A stretch of DNA of 64,000 nt from Streptomyces sp. NBC_01591 (lineage in GTDB: Bacteria; Actinomycetota; Actinomycetes; Streptomycetales; Streptomycetaceae), in NCBI RefSeq assembly GCF_035918155.1, contig NZ_CP109327.1, forward strand, positions 1,674,001 through 1,738,000, given 5' to 3'. Positions 26,290-38,006 of the stretch are shown here, piece by piece; position 1 is the stretch's first letter; the number at the start of each line of letters is the position of its first letter. A model generated the notes under the pieces. That model was not told the origin of the DNA. It saw only the letters and a list, made by a program, of their open reading frames with translations, and made no database searches. The position numbers were made by a program, and so were the translations under genes.

Positions 26290-26745
26290 CTACTCCGGCA
26301 CGCCCGAGGAGTACCGCCGCAGCAACGGCGACAGCACCAGCACGGACTTCGTCCGCTCCACGTACGGCTCGCCCGCGATCCGCTCCAGGACCTGCTCGAA
26401 GTGGCGCATGTCCGCGGCGAAGACCTGCACGATCGCGTCGGCCTCCCCGGTCACCGTGGACGCCGAGGCGATCTCCGGATAGCGCGCGAGCCCGTGCTTG
26501 ATCGCCTCCGGAGAGGTGTTGCGGCTGCAGTAGATCTCGATGAACCCCTCGGTCTCCCACCCCAGCGCCGCCGGGTCCACCCGGACCGTGAAGCCGGTGA
26601 TGGCGCCCTCGGCGCGCAGCCGGTCCACGCGGCGTTTCACGGCGGGCGCGGACAGGCCGATCATGGCGCCGATGTCCGCATAGGAGCGCCGGGCGTCTTC
26701 GGCGAGGGCGTGGACGATGCGTTCGTCGAGGTCGTTCAGGCGCAC
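26290..26745 (-). CDS. Lrp/AsnC-family transcriptional regulator
   Basis: A 151-residue regulator. The N-terminal helix-turn-helix is RLNDLDERIVHALAEDARRS followed by DIGAMIGLSAPAVKRRVDRL; the C-terminal RAM ligand-binding domain begins near FIEIYCSRNT. The GTG at 26745 fits the family N-terminus; an upstream start at 26814 would add 23 unrelated residues. No strong Shine-Dalgarno is visible. It lies between the aldehyde dehydrogenase and the DavA/DavB pair, all on one strand, so an amino-acid-responsive regulator of that catabolic set (perhaps lysine) is likely. Confidence 0.88.
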   Translation of the reverse strand: MRLNDLDERIVHALAEDARRSYADIGAMIGLSAPAVKRRVDRLRAEGAITGFTVRVDPAALGWETEGFIEIYCSRNTSPEAIKHGLARYPEIASASTVTGEADAIVQVFAADMRHFEQVLERIAGEPYVERTKSVLVLSPLLRRYSSGVPE

Positions 26746-26855
26746 TTCGGGCGGTTCACTTCTCTGCGATGGCCGGAGTCGGGGGCGGCACGGGCCGCCC
26801 CCGAAGTAGACCACGGCGCGCCCGCCCGGACGCGCTCACCGCGGTGCGTGACCGG

Positions 26856-28313
26856 TCAGAACGGGAATCGCGAGCGGCCGTGCTGCACCGAGATCCACTT
26901 CTGGGTGGTGAAGGCCTCGACCATCGAGTCGCCGTTCAGCCGGCCGAGGCCGGAGCTCTTCTCGCCGCCGAAGGGGACGATCGGCTCGTCGTGGACCGTG
27001 CCGTCGTTGATGTGGATCATGCCGGTGTGGATGCGCTGCCCGATCCGTACACCGCGCTCGATGTCGCCGGTGTGCACCGCCCCGCTGAGGCCGTACGGGG
27101 TGTCGTTGGCGATCCGTACCGCCTCGTCCTCGCCGTCGAACGGAATGAGGAGCGCGACCGGCCCGAAGATCTCCTGGGACAGGACGGGGGAATCGGCGGC
27201 CAGCCCGGTCAGCACGGACGGGCTCACCAGGTTGCCGTCGGCCGTGCCGTGCAGCAGGGCCGTCGCACCGGCCGCCACGGTCTGGTCGACGAGCGAGGAA
27301 ATTGCCTCGGCCTGCGAGGAGTTGATCAGCGGGCCGATCACGGTCTCCGGGTCGGCCGGGTCGCCGACGGGCAGCGAGGCGACCTTGGCGACGAACTTCT
27401 CGGTGAACTCCTTCTCCACTGCCCGGTCGACCAGGATCCGGTTGGCGGCCATGCAGACCTGGCCCTGGTGCACGTACCGGCTGAAGACGGCCGCGTCCAC
27501 GGCGTAGTCCAGATCGGCGTCGTCGAGGACGATCAGCGCGCTGTTGCCGCCGAGTTCGAGCACGGCGCGCTTGAGGTTCGCCGCGCACACCGTGGCGACG
27601 TGCCGCCCCACCTTGTCCGAGCCGGTGAAGGAGATGACCTGCGGTACGGGGTGCTCCAGCAGGGCGTCACCGATCTCGGCGATGTCGGTGACCACGACGT
27701 TCAGCAGACCGGCCGGCAGCCCGGCCTCCTCGAACACCTTCGCCACCAGCGTGCCGCCGCAGACCGGGGTGTTCTGGTGCGGCTTGAGCACCACCGCGTT
27801 GCCGAGCGCCAGGGCGGGGGCGACCGACTTCAGCGACAGCAGGAACGGGAAGTTGAAGGGGCTGATCACGCCCACGACGCCGACGGGCACCCGGTAGACG
27901 CGGTTCTCCTTGCCCTCGGTCGGCGAGGGCAGTATCTGCCCGGTGGGCCGCAGCGCGAGCTGGACCGACTCCCGCAGGAACTCCTTGGCGAGATGCAGCT
28001 CGAAGGCCGCCTTCAGCCGGGTGCCGCCCAGTTCCGCGACGATCGCGTCGCCGATCTCGGACTCGCGCTCCTCGACGATGCGCAGCGCCCGCTCCAGCAC
28101 CATCCGCCGGGCGTACGGGTTGGTCTCGCCCCAGGCGCGCTGGGCGTCCTGCGCGGACCGGTACGCCTGGTCCACCTCGTCGGCCGTGGCGACCGTGATC
28201 GAGGCGAGCTTCTCACCGTTGTACGGATTGAAGTCGATGATGTCCCAGGACCCCTTGCCCGGCCTCCACTCTCCGTCGATGTACTGATGGGCCAGGTCGG
28301 TGAAGAAGGACAT
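26856..28313 (-). CDS. Aldehyde dehydrogenase (benzaldehyde/vanillin dehydrogenase-like)
   Basis: A 485-residue NAD(P)-dependent aldehyde dehydrogenase. The catalytic Cys is C287 (GQVCMAANRI), the general base E253 (LELGGNSAL), the oxyanion Asn N154 (SPFNFP) and the cofactor motif FTGSDKVGRHV. The Q-V-C-M context resembles benzaldehyde/vanillin dehydrogenases. In this position it could instead oxidise the semialdehyde formed from 5-aminovalerate. I chose the ATG at 28313, six bases after AAGGGA, over one five codons upstream. It is first in the minus-strand group with Lrp and the monooxygenase-amidase pair. Confidence 0.88.
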   Translation of the reverse strand: MSFFTDLAHQYIDGEWRPGKGSWDIIDFNPYNGEKLASITVATADEVDQAYRSAQDAQRAWGETNPYARRMVLERALRIVEERESEIGDAIVAELGGTRLKAAFELHLAKEFLRESVQLALRPTGQILPSPTEGKENRVYRVPVGVVGVISPFNFPFLLSLKSVAPALALGNAVVLKPHQNTPVCGGTLVAKVFEEAGLPAGLLNVVVTDIAEIGDALLEHPVPQVISFTGSDKVGRHVATVCAANLKRAVLELGGNSALIVLDDADLDYAVDAAVFSRYVHQGQVCMAANRILVDRAVEKEFTEKFVAKVASLPVGDPADPETVIGPLINSSQAEAISSLVDQTVAAGATALLHGTADGNLVSPSVLTGLAADSPVLSQEIFGPVALLIPFDGEDEAVRIANDTPYGLSGAVHTGDIERGVRIGQRIHTGMIHINDGTVHDEPIVPFGGEKSSGLGRLNGDSMVEAFTTQKWISVQHGRSRFPF

Positions 28314-28460
28314 GAGATCCCTTACCACAGAGGAACGGAGAGCTGATTGAGCTTCATGTTACTTAGACCGATGGGGTTGAAGCGGATCGCTGCGCCGGCC
28401 GAGGGCCGGAACCGGACATCTCTGCCGCCCGGCGAAGACATCCGGCGAGGCACCCGGAAA

Positions 28461-28505
28461 CGCCGGTGCCCCTCCGGGCTCGAACGGCCTGGAGGGGCAC
28501 CGGCG
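28461..28505 (-). terminator. Strong hairpin terminator after guaB1
   Basis: 19-bp arms (28461-28479 and 28487-28505) with a single wobble position and a 7-nt loop, 17 bases past the guaB1 stop. There is no long T-run, as usual in Streptomyces. It separates guaB1 from the aldehyde dehydrogenase; nothing else is evident in 28314-28521. Confidence 0.85.
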
Positions 28506-28521
28506 TTGCCGTGCTTCGGGA

Positions 28522-30295
<1,774 letters not shown>

Positions 30296-31318
30296 GTGGA
30301 GAGCGAACTGCCGGACATCTACTGCCCGTTCCCCCAGCGCACCAACCCGCACGTCGGGCACACCAGAGTCCACCTCGACGAATGGACCCGCAACACCGGT
30401 CTGGTGCATCGCGATTCGGCCAAGGACCGCTTCGCGCAGGCGGACTTCGGTTCGTTCGTCGGCATGGTGCACCCGACCGCCGACAGCAAGAATCTCGACC
30501 TCGTCGCGGACTGGTTCGTATGGCTGTTTCTCGTCGACGACCAGCTCGACGACGGCCATCTGGGCCGCAGCCCGGAGCGAGTACGCGACGTGGTCGAGCT
30601 GATGCGGACCGTCATCGAGAGCGACGACCCGGGCACCCTGCCGGACGGCCCGCTCCCGGCCGCCGTGGTCGCCCTGGCCGATCTGTGGGAGCGGACCACG
30701 CCGACCGCGGCCCCGCACTGGCGCACCCGGTTCGGCTGGCACCTCACCACGTATCTCACGACAGCCACCACGTGGGAGGCCGGGAACCGGGCGGCCGGCG
30801 TGGTGCCGTCCGAGGAAACGTACATCGCAAAGCGGCGCCACACCGGCGCGATACATGTCTGCATGGACCTGATAGAGATCGTGGCCGGGATCGAGGCTCC
30901 CGAGTCGATCCACAACGACTCCCGGTTCATGGCCGCGCTGGAAGCCTCGTGCAATGTCGTGTGCTGGGCCAACGACGTGTACTCGTACGAGAAGGAGCAG
31001 GTGCTCGGCGAGATCCACAATCTCGTCCATCTGGTCCGGCACCATCGCGGCTACGGCCGGCGGCAGGCGCTCGAACACGTCTGCGCGGAGATCGCGACGG
31101 AGACGGAGCGCTTCCTCACCGCCGAGGCCGAGCTGCTGGCGGCGTACCCGCAGCTGTCCTGGATGCTCACCCCGTACCTGGACGGGATGCGGAGCTGGAT
31201 GCGCGGCAACCTCGACTGGTCGAGGCAGACCCCGCGCTACAACCCGGCCGATGTGAGCCAGTACGAGGAGCCGGAGGAGTACCTGGAGGCGACGGTCCTG
31301 GGCGTGGTCCGGGACTGA
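30296..31318 (+). CDS. Class I terpene synthase (sesquiterpene cyclase-like)
   Basis: A 340-residue bacterial class I terpene cyclase. The aspartate-rich motif is FLVDDQLDD (D81, D82, D85, D86) and the second metal motif NDVYSYEKE (N226, S230, E234, with K233); a late RY pair (PRYNPADV) completes the signature. It ionises a prenyl diphosphate, most likely farnesyl diphosphate, and cyclises it; length and single domain fit a mono- or sesquiterpene cyclase. The product cannot be predicted. No P450, prenyltransferase or methyltransferase gene lies beside it, so it seems to act alone. The GTG start at 30296 gives the usual PFPQRTNPH N-terminus. Confidence 0.92.
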   Translation: MESELPDIYCPFPQRTNPHVGHTRVHLDEWTRNTGLVHRDSAKDRFAQADFGSFVGMVHPTADSKNLDLVADWFVWLFLVDDQLDDGHLGRSPERVRDVVELMRTVIESDDPGTLPDGPLPAAVVALADLWERTTPTAAPHWRTRFGWHLTTYLTTATTWEAGNRAAGVVPSEETYIAKRRHTGAIHVCMDLIEIVAGIEAPESIHNDSRFMAALEASCNVVCWANDVYSYEKEQVLGEIHNLVHLVRHHRGYGRRQALEHVCAEIATETERFLTAEAELLAAYPQLSWMLTPYLDGMRSWMRGNLDWSRQTPRYNPADVSQYEEPEEYLEATVLGVVRD

Positions 31319-31320
31319 GC

Positions 31321-31372
31321 CACCGAGCCGGAACCCGCCCGGGCCGCGCACGCGCCGTCCGGGCGGTTCGGT
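31321..31372. terminator. Imperfect bidirectional hairpin between terpene synthase and SorC-type regulator
   Basis: CACCGA...CCGCCCGG on the left pairs with CCGGGCGGTTCGGTG on the right, with a bulge. It lies between convergent genes, where a shared terminator is expected. Confidence 0.55.
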
Positions 31373-31415
31373 GGCCGCCACCCGCGGGGGCGGCGACCAC
31401 CGCCCCCGGCACCGC

Positions 31416-32441
31416 TCAGTCGCCGTCCGGGTCGGCCCGCTCCAGGGCCGGCCGCTGCGGTGCCGCCGACTCCGTCAGCAGGTAGTCGGCCGCCGCCGTG
31501 TCCGTCACCAGGCTGGTGACGAGCCCGGACCTCAGCACCGCCCCGATCGCCGCGGCCTTGCGCTGACCGCCCGCGATCGCCACCACCTCGGGGATCCGGC
31601 GCAGCCGGTCGGCCTCGACCGTGATGCACCGCTCCCCCAGATCCCGGCCGACCCGCCGCCCCTCGGTGTCGAAGAGGTGCGCCGACATCTCCGCCGCGAC
31701 GCCGAGCGACGCGTAGTGCGCCCGCTCCTCGTCGGTGAGCATGTCGTGGACGGTCGAGATGCCCGGCTCCCAGGATCCGATGGAGACCGCCGCGACCGTC
31801 ACCTTGTCGAAGTAGTCGAAGGCGCGGGCGATACCGGTCTGGTGGCGCAGCGCGGCAGCCGTGGCCGGGTCGGGCAGCAGCATCGGCGCGTAGATGGGGT
31901 GGGCCTCGCCGCCGGACACCTGGGCGGCCCGCCGGACCGCCTCGACGGAGCCGCGCTCGGCCGTCCCCGCGTCGTACACCCCGGTGAGCTGCACGACCGT
32001 GCACGGCGGCAGCCGGTCGAGCGCCGCCGCCATGTGGATGGTGGACCGGCCCCAGGCCAGCCCGAGCACATCACCCTCGTTCACCAGTTCGCCGAGAAGA
32101 TCGGCCGCGACCTCGCCCAGGTTCTCCGGGTCCGGTGCGTCATCCTGCTCCTCGGCCGGGGATTCGACGACGACCGCGTGGCGCAGCCCGTAGCGGGCCC
32201 GGAGCGCGTCGGAACGCTCGGCGTCCAGTTCGGCGGGGACGCGGATCTCGATCCGTACGAGGTCGCGCTCAAGAGCCGTCTCCAGGACCCGGGCCACCTT
32301 GAAGCGGCTGACGCCGAACTCCTCCGCGATCTGGATCTTCGACTTTCCCTCGAGGTAGAAGCGGCGGGCCATGGCCGCCGCCTGCACCAGCTCCGCGGGC
32401 CCCATCCGCAGGGCGGACCGGCCCGCCGACATTGCAGACAC
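31416..32441 (-). CDS. SorC/DeoR-family sugar-binding transcriptional regulator
   Basis: About 341 residues. The N-terminal helix-turn-helix is KSKIQIAEEFGVSRFKVARV; the rest is the SorC effector domain (GDVLGLAWGRSTIHMAAAL, VVQLTGVYDAG, VAIAGGQRKAAAIGAVL) that binds a phosphorylated sugar. I prefer the GTG at 32441 because GAGGAG lies six bases upstream; a GTG at 32465 would add eight residues but has a weaker site. It is upstream of, and separate from, rpe on the same strand direction. Such regulators often control central carbon or pentose genes; its target here is unknown. Confidence 0.88.
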   Translation of the reverse strand: MSAMSAGRSALRMGPAELVQAAAMARRFYLEGKSKIQIAEEFGVSRFKVARVLETALERDLVRIEIRVPAELDAERSDALRARYGLRHAVVVESPAEEQDDAPDPENLGEVAADLLGELVNEGDVLGLAWGRSTIHMAAALDRLPPCTVVQLTGVYDAGTAERGSVEAVRRAAQVSGGEAHPIYAPMLLPDPATAAALRHQTGIARAFDYFDKVTVAAVSIGSWEPGISTVHDMLTDEERAHYASLGVAAEMSAHLFDTEGRRVGRDLGERCITVEADRLRRIPEVVAIAGGQRKAAAIGAVLRSGLVTSLVTDTAAADYLLTESAAPQRPALERADPDGD

Positions 32442-32583
32442 CGCGATCTCCTCACTGCTGTTCACACTCTCGATACGCCGTTCATCCTGTCAGATCCGGC
32501 GTTCCTTGATCGGTCCCGTCGGACCGAGTTCATCTGCCCTTGGCCGGGCCGACCCGCAATCGGAGCGGTAGTCGGTTCCGGTG

Positions 32584-33267
32584 TCAGTGGCCGCATGCCC
32601 AGGCCGCCGAGGCGGTGGCCCCGTCCGCCTGGGCGCGCAGGGCCCGCACCGCTTCGGCCGGGTCCGTCGCCCCGTACACCGCCGAACCCGCGACGAAGAC
32701 ATCCGCGCCGGCCTCGGCGCACCGCTCGATGGTGGACGCGGAGACGCCGCCGTCGACCTGGAGCCAGAGTTCGAGGCCGTGCTTGGAGATCAGCTCACGG
32801 GTGCGGCGGATCTTCGGCAGCATGATGTCCAGGAAGGCCTGGCCGCCGAAGCCCGGCTCCACCGTCATGATCAGCAGCATGTCGAGCTCGGGGAGCAGGT
32901 CCTCGTACGGCTCGATGGGCGTCGCGGGCTTGAGCGCCATGGAGGCACGGGCGCCCTTGGCCCGGATCTCCCGCGCCAGCCGTACGGGGGCCGCCGCGGC
33001 CTCCACGTGGAAGGTGACGGAACCGGCGCCGGCCTCGACGTACTGGGGAGCCCAGCGGTCCGGGTCCTCGATCATCAGGTGGCAGTCCAGCGGGGTGTCC
33101 GTGGCCCGGCTGAGCGATTCGACGATCGGCACGCCGAGGGTCAGATTGGGCACAAAGTGGTTGTCCATCACATCGACGTGGAGCCAGTCGGCACCTTCGA
33201 CTGCCTTCGCCTCCTCGGCGAGACGGGCGAAGTCGGCGGACAGGATGCTGGGGTTGATCTGGGCCAT
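32584..33267 (-). CDS. rpe: Ribulose-phosphate 3-epimerase
   Basis: A 227-residue TIM-barrel enzyme interconverting ribulose 5-phosphate and xylulose 5-phosphate in the cytosolic pentose phosphate pathway. All signatures are present: [10 protein letters not shown] at the N-terminus, [16 protein letters not shown] (catalytic Asp and metal His), [20 protein letters not shown] and QVDGGVS (second catalytic Asp). The length is typical. The ATG at 33267 is the only start that gives the conserved N-terminus; the frame stays open upstream without homology. Confidence 0.96.
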   Translation of the reverse strand: MAQINPSILSADFARLAEEAKAVEGADWLHVDVMDNHFVPNLTLGVPIVESLSRATDTPLDCHLMIEDPDRWAPQYVEAGAGSVTFHVEAAAAPVRLAREIRAKGARASMALKPATPIEPYEDLLPELDMLLIMTVEPGFGGQAFLDIMLPKIRRTRELISKHGLELWLQVDGGVSASTIERCAEAGADVFVAGSAVYGATDPAEAVRALRAQADGATASAAWACGH

Positions 33268-33770
33268 GTCCCAAGCCTGCCATGTTCCGCGCCACTTCCC
33301 CGCCCCGGTGCGGGCCAAAGCCTCACGGGATCATTACAGTTCGCGCGATCCAGGAGTTCCGGCCGTGCGATTAGTGCGTTTCGGCCCCCGTCGGGCGCTT
33401 CGGGGCCCACCGTTCCGTGTCCCGAAGGGAGCGAAGGCCGATCCTGGTCAGCTGGTCCGGGTGCGGCGGGCACGCAGGAAGCGCCCCAGTTCTTCACCGC
33501 CGGTGTGCTGCTCGGGTGCCATGGGACCAGTGTCGCCCGTGCCGGCGGCGGTGGTGTCCGCGAGGGGGCCCTGTCACACCCCCGCCTGCCGCTCCCCGGA
33601 ACGACCCGGCCTGCCCGAATGGCGCGCGGGGCGGCACGGTGGATGACTGAAGAAGGACAGCGAGAGAGCGCGATGAAGTACATCGAGCTGCGTGACCTGG
33701 AGATGTCCGTCCATCACCCCCCGCGGTCGCCCTCCGGCCGGCCGGCCTGCCCCACCCAGAAGGAAGTCCC
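33268..33770. other. 503-bp region with gene remnants only
   Basis: Between rpe and the aldo/keto reductase I find no intact gene. It holds a 24-codon start of an XRE-type regulator (minus strand) and a 38-codon plus-strand frame beginning [12 protein letters not shown]. Both look like stubs of a divergent gene pair, suggesting a deletion scar. Confidence 0.5.
33448..33522 (-). pseudogene. N-terminal stub of an XRE/MmyB-like regulator
   Basis: A 24-codon frame, MAPEQHTGGEELGRFLRARR..., then a TGA. ELGRFLRARR is the typical beginning of the helix-turn-helix in Streptomyces MmyB-like XRE regulators, which normally run to about 280 residues and are often divergent from a reductase gene. No continuation is visible in any frame downstream, so it is probably a truncated relic. 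Confidence 0.45.
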
Positions 33771-33789
33771 ATGCAGAACGTCACCCTGA
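33673..33789 (+). pseudogene. Short frame resembling an aldo/keto reductase N-terminus
   Basis: 38 codons starting [16 protein letters not shown]; the first dozen residues resemble the beginning of AKR-type oxidoreductases, after which similarity is lost. GAAGGACAGCGAGAGAG precedes the ATG. It overlaps the start of the intact reductase by 19 bases in another frame, so it could also serve as a translated leader. The assignment is weak. Confidence 0.3.
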
Positions 33790-34622
33790 ACAACGGCGTC
33801 GAGATGCCGCTCCTCGGTTTCGGCGTGTACCAGATCCCGCCGGAGCAGACCGAGCAGGCGGTCTCCGAAGCCCTCGCCGTCGGCTACCGCCTGCTCGACA
33901 CCGCGGCCGCCTACAACAACGAGGAGGCCGTCGGCCGTGCCATCAAGAACAGCGGCATCCCGCGTGAGGAGCTGTTCGTCACGACCAAGCTGTGGGTCCA
34001 GGACGCGCCCGCGCAGGAGAACACCGGGCGGGCCTTCGAGAGGTCGCTGGACAGGCTCGGCCTGGACCAACTCGATCTGTACCTGATGCACCAGCCGTAC
34101 GGCGATGTGTACGGCCAGTGGCGGGCCATGGAGGACCTCCACCGTGAGGGCCGCGTCAAGGCGATCGGTGTCGCCAACTTCCACCCCGACCGGCTCGTCG
34201 ACCTCGTCGTCAACAACGACATCACGCCCGCGGTCAATCAGATCGAGACCCACCCGTTCTTCCAGCGCGCCGCCGACCAGGCGCTCATGCGCGAGCACGG
34301 CGTCCAGATCCAGTCCTGGGGCGGCTTCGCCGAAGGCAGGAACGACCTGTTCACCAACCCGCTCCTGGCCGGGATCGGCAAGGAGTACGGCAAGTCCGTC
34401 GCGCAGGTCGTGCTCCGCTGGCTCGTCCAGCGCGGCGTCGTCGCGATCCCCAAGTCCGTCCGACCCGAGCGCATGGCGGAGAACATCGACGTCTTCGGCT
34501 TCGAGCTCACCGACGAGCAGATGGCATCCATCGCCACCCTGGACACCGGAGCGACGCTGTTCTTCGACCACCGCGACCCGGAGATGGTCAACTGGCTCGG
34601 CAAGCGACGGCTGGACGCCTGA
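33771..34622 (+). CDS. Aldo/keto reductase (2,5-diketo-gluconate reductase-like)
   Basis: A 283-residue NADPH-dependent reductase with a TIM barrel. The catalytic tetrad is visible: Asp and Tyr in [16 protein letters not shown], Lys in VTTKLWVQ and His in YLMHQP. The cofactor motif [19 protein letters not shown] near the C-terminus fits the AKR5 group. AAGGAAG precedes the ATG at 33771. It is convergent with rsmB; the substrate is unknown and probably broad. Confidence 0.92.
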   Translation: MQNVTLNNGVEMPLLGFGVYQIPPEQTEQAVSEALAVGYRLLDTAAAYNNEEAVGRAIKNSGIPREELFVTTKLWVQDAPAQENTGRAFERSLDRLGLDQLDLYLMHQPYGDVYGQWRAMEDLHREGRVKAIGVANFHPDRLVDLVVNNDITPAVNQIETHPFFQRAADQALMREHGVQIQSWGGFAEGRNDLFTNPLLAGIGKEYGKSVAQVVLRWLVQRGVVAIPKSVRPERMAENIDVFGFELTDEQMASIATLDTGATLFFDHRDPEMVNWLGKRRLDA

Positions 34623-34667
34623 CCCCGCTGACGGAAACAGGGCCGGGCGGGACGTCGCGGATACGCC

Positions 34668-36101
34668 TCAGGCGGTACGCCGCAGCAGTGCCAGGTACAT
34701 CGCGTCCGTGCCGTGCAGATGCGGCCACAGCTGGACGTCGGGGCCGTCGCCCAGCGCGGGCACGCCCGGCATCAGCGGGCGGGCGTCCACCCACTCGGCC
34801 TCGACGGGCTGACCGCCACGTCCCTTGAGCACGTCGTCGACGACGACCCGGGTCTCCGCGAGGTGCGGCGAGCAGGTCGCGTAGCCGACGACGCCTCCGA
34901 CCCGCACCGCCTTCAACGCCTCGCGCAGCAGGCCGCGTTGGAGCGGCGCGAAGTTCTCCAGGTCCTCCTTGCGGCGACGCCAGCGCGCCTCCGGGCGGCG
35001 GCGCAGGGCGCCGAGGCCCGAGCACGGCACGTCCATGAGGACCCGGTCGAAGCTGCCGGGCTGCCAGGGCGGTCGGGTGCCGTCGGCGGTGATCACCTGG
35101 TACGGGCCGGGGTTGCCGGCCAGCGCGCGCTCGACGAGACGGGCCCGGTGCGGCTGCTTCTCGGCAGCGAGCAGGGCGGCGCCCCGTTCGGCGGCGAGCG
35201 CGGCGAGCAGGGCGGCCTTGCCGCCGGGTCCCGCGCAGCCGTCGAGCCAACGGCTGTCGCTGCCCTCCACCGGTGCGTTGGCGAGGGCGGCGGCCACCAG
35301 CTGGCTGCCCTCGTCCTGGACCCCGGCCCGGCCCTCCTGGACGGCGGTCAGCGCGCCGGGCTCGCCGCCCTCCGCCATCCGTACGGCGTACGGCGACCAG
35401 CGGCCCGGCAGGCCGTTCTCGTCGCCGAGGGCGGTGAGCAGCTCATCGGTGGTGGAGCGGCCGGGGCGGGCGACCAGGGTGACCTCGGGCCGCTCGTTGT
35501 CCGCTTCGAGCAGGTCCTCGATCCCGGCGCGGCCGCCGCCCAGCGCGTCCCACAAGGCGGAGACGACCCATCGCGGATGCGAGTGCACGACCGCGAGGTG
35601 GTCCTCGGCGTCCTCCTCGTACGACGGGGCCACCCGGGCCACCCAGCCGTCGAGGTCGTCCGCGGAGACCTTGCGCAGCACGGCATTGACGAACTTGGCC
35701 CGCCCCTCGCCGAGCACCACCCGGGCCAGCTCCACGCTGGCGGAGACCGCCGCGTGGGTGGGGATCCGGGTGGCGAGCAGCTGGTGCACGCCCATGTCGA
35801 TCACGTCCAGGACCGGCGGGTCGACCTCGCGCAGCGGCCGGTCGATGCAGGCCGCGACGATCGCGTCGTACGTGCCCTGGCGGCGCAGCGTGCCGTAGAC
35901 CAGCTCGGTCGCCAGCGCCGCGTCCCGGTTGTCGAAGTCGCCCTTGGCGCGTGCCTTCTTCAGCAGCGGGGGCAGGACGAGGTTGGCGTACGCGTCCCGT
36001 TCGTCGACGGCCCTGAGGGCTTCGAAGGCGAGGAACCGGACGGGGTCCTTCTTGGGGCGGCGATGCGGCTTGGCGGGACGGCGACGCTGCTGGTCGTTCA
36101 C
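34668..36101 (-). CDS. rsmB: 16S rRNA (cytosine-967 C5)-methyltransferase RsmB
   Basis: A 477-residue RsmB/Sun protein. The N-terminal NusB-like RNA-binding domain covers about residues 20-160 (VRFLAFEALRAVDERDAYANL). The C-terminal methyltransferase has the SAM motif LDGCAGPGGKAALLAAL and the two catalytic cysteines in DVPCSGLGALRRRPE and ATCSPHL. It modifies 16S rRNA during ribosome assembly. The GTG at 36101 follows GGAG and precedes a basic tail (NDQQRRRPAKPHRRPKK). It is downstream of fmt on the same strand, 73 bases apart, the usual arrangement. Confidence 0.95.
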   Translation of the reverse strand: MNDQQRRRPAKPHRRPKKDPVRFLAFEALRAVDERDAYANLVLPPLLKKARAKGDFDNRDAALATELVYGTLRRQGTYDAIVAACIDRPLREVDPPVLDVIDMGVHQLLATRIPTHAAVSASVELARVVLGEGRAKFVNAVLRKVSADDLDGWVARVAPSYEEDAEDHLAVVHSHPRWVVSALWDALGGGRAGIEDLLEADNERPEVTLVARPGRSTTDELLTALGDENGLPGRWSPYAVRMAEGGEPGALTAVQEGRAGVQDEGSQLVAAALANAPVEGSDSRWLDGCAGPGGKAALLAALAAERGAALLAAEKQPHRARLVERALAGNPGPYQVITADGTRPPWQPGSFDRVLMDVPCSGLGALRRRPEARWRRRKEDLENFAPLQRGLLREALKAVRVGGVVGYATCSPHLAETRVVVDDVLKGRGGQPVEAEWVDARPLMPGVPALGDGPDVQLWPHLHGTDAMYLALLRRTA

Positions 36102-36174
36102 GTGAAAGGTGCTCCGCTGATGGTGAGAGGACGAACTCTCCCAGCCTACGTCGCCGCCCCGGCCCCGGCGGGCC

Positions 36175-37107
36175 TCAGCTCCCCAGCAGCTCGCCATGGG
36201 CGATCCGCACCCCGCGTGCCCAGTCCGCGGCCCGCATCGGCTTCTTGCCCTGGGGCTGGACCCAGAGCAGCTCGACCGCGTGCGATCCGGTGCCCACGTA
36301 CACATTGTTCTTGGCCGCCGACAGCTCGCCGGGCGCCAGATCGGCACGGTCCAGCACGGGCACGGCCTGGATCAGCTTCAGCCGTTCCCCCCGGAACAGC
36401 GTCCACGCGCCGGGCGCGGGCGTGCAGCCGCGCACCACGCGGTCGACCCGCAGGGCGGGCGCGGACCACTGCACCTGGGCGTCCTCGACGGTGATCTTCG
36501 GTGCGAGGGTGACGCCCTCCGCCGGCTGCGGCACGGCGTGCAGCGTGCCGTCCTCGATGCCGTCCATCGTCGCAACGAGCAGCCCCGCGCCGGCGAACGC
36601 CAGCCGGGTGAGCAGGTCACCGCTGGTGTCGGTGGGACGCACCTCCTCGGTGAGGACGCCGTACACCGGGCCGGAGTCGAGCCCCTCCTCGATCAGGAAG
36701 GTCGACGCGCCGGTCACCTCGTCCCCGGCCATGATCGAGTGCTGCACGGGGGCCGCGCCGCGCCAGGCGGGCAGCAGCGAGAAGTGGAGGTTGACCCAGC
36801 CCCGGGCGGGGACGGCGAGCGTCTCCTTGGGGAGCAGCGCCCCGTAGGCGACGACCGGGCAGCAGTCCGGGGCGATCTCCCGCAGCCGGGCGAGGAAGTC
36901 CTCGTCGCGCGGCCGGGCGGGCTTGAGCACCTCGATGCCGGCCTCCTCGGCGCGCTCGGCGACGGGGCTGGCGACCAGGCGGCGGCCCCGCCCGGCGGGG
37001 GCGTCGGGCCGGGTCACGACGGCGGCCACCTCGTGCCGGTCGGAGGCGATCAGGGCGTCCAGGGCGGGTACGGCTACCTCGGGGGTGCCTGCGAAGACGA
37101 GCTTCAT
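36175..37107 (-). CDS. fmt: Methionyl-tRNA formyltransferase
   Basis: A 310-residue enzyme that formylates initiator Met-tRNA using 10-formyl-tetrahydrofolate. The catalytic Asn-His pair is in [11 protein letters not shown] and the Asp in [24 protein letters not shown] is the folate-site signature. The C-terminal OB-like tRNA-binding domain follows from about residue 205. The ATG at 37107 begins [16 protein letters not shown], the family N-terminus. Confidence 0.96.
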   Translation of the reverse strand: MKLVFAGTPEVAVPALDALIASDRHEVAAVVTRPDAPAGRGRRLVASPVAERAEEAGIEVLKPARPRDEDFLARLREIAPDCCPVVAYGALLPKETLAVPARGWVNLHFSLLPAWRGAAPVQHSIMAGDEVTGASTFLIEEGLDSGPVYGVLTEEVRPTDTSGDLLTRLAFAGAGLLVATMDGIEDGTLHAVPQPAEGVTLAPKITVEDAQVQWSAPALRVDRVVRGCTPAPGAWTLFRGERLKLIQAVPVLDRADLAPGELSAAKNNVYVGTGSHAVELLWVQPQGKKPMRAADWARGVRIAHGELLGS

Positions 37108-37237
37108 GGGTGGCTGACTGCCTCTCGGGCCGGAACGTGCGGTGACGAGCAACGCACAAGTCTATGGGCCCGGCGGCCGGGGGGCGTACGCATGACTGCG
37201 CGCCCCTTTGAAGGGCGCACGCGCCCCTGAAGCGTGA

Positions 37238-37885
<648 letters not shown>

Positions 37886-37897
37886 CCACCCCGCCAC

Positions 37898-37928
37898 TGC
37901 CCCGCCACGCCCGAGGCACGGCGGGGCA
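37898..37928. terminator. Hairpin between the HTH gene and priA
   Basis: TGCCCCGCC and GGCGGGGCA form a perfect 9-bp stem with a 13-nt loop, 13 bases after the HTH-gene stop and within the convergent gap, so it can serve both directions. Confidence 0.7.
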
Positions 37929-38006
37929 GCCGCATGACCGCTCCGGGGCTCCCGTCCGTCGAAACGGCCCTGGTCACCCCGCGCGCGGCGCCCATGGTCC
38001 GCCGTG

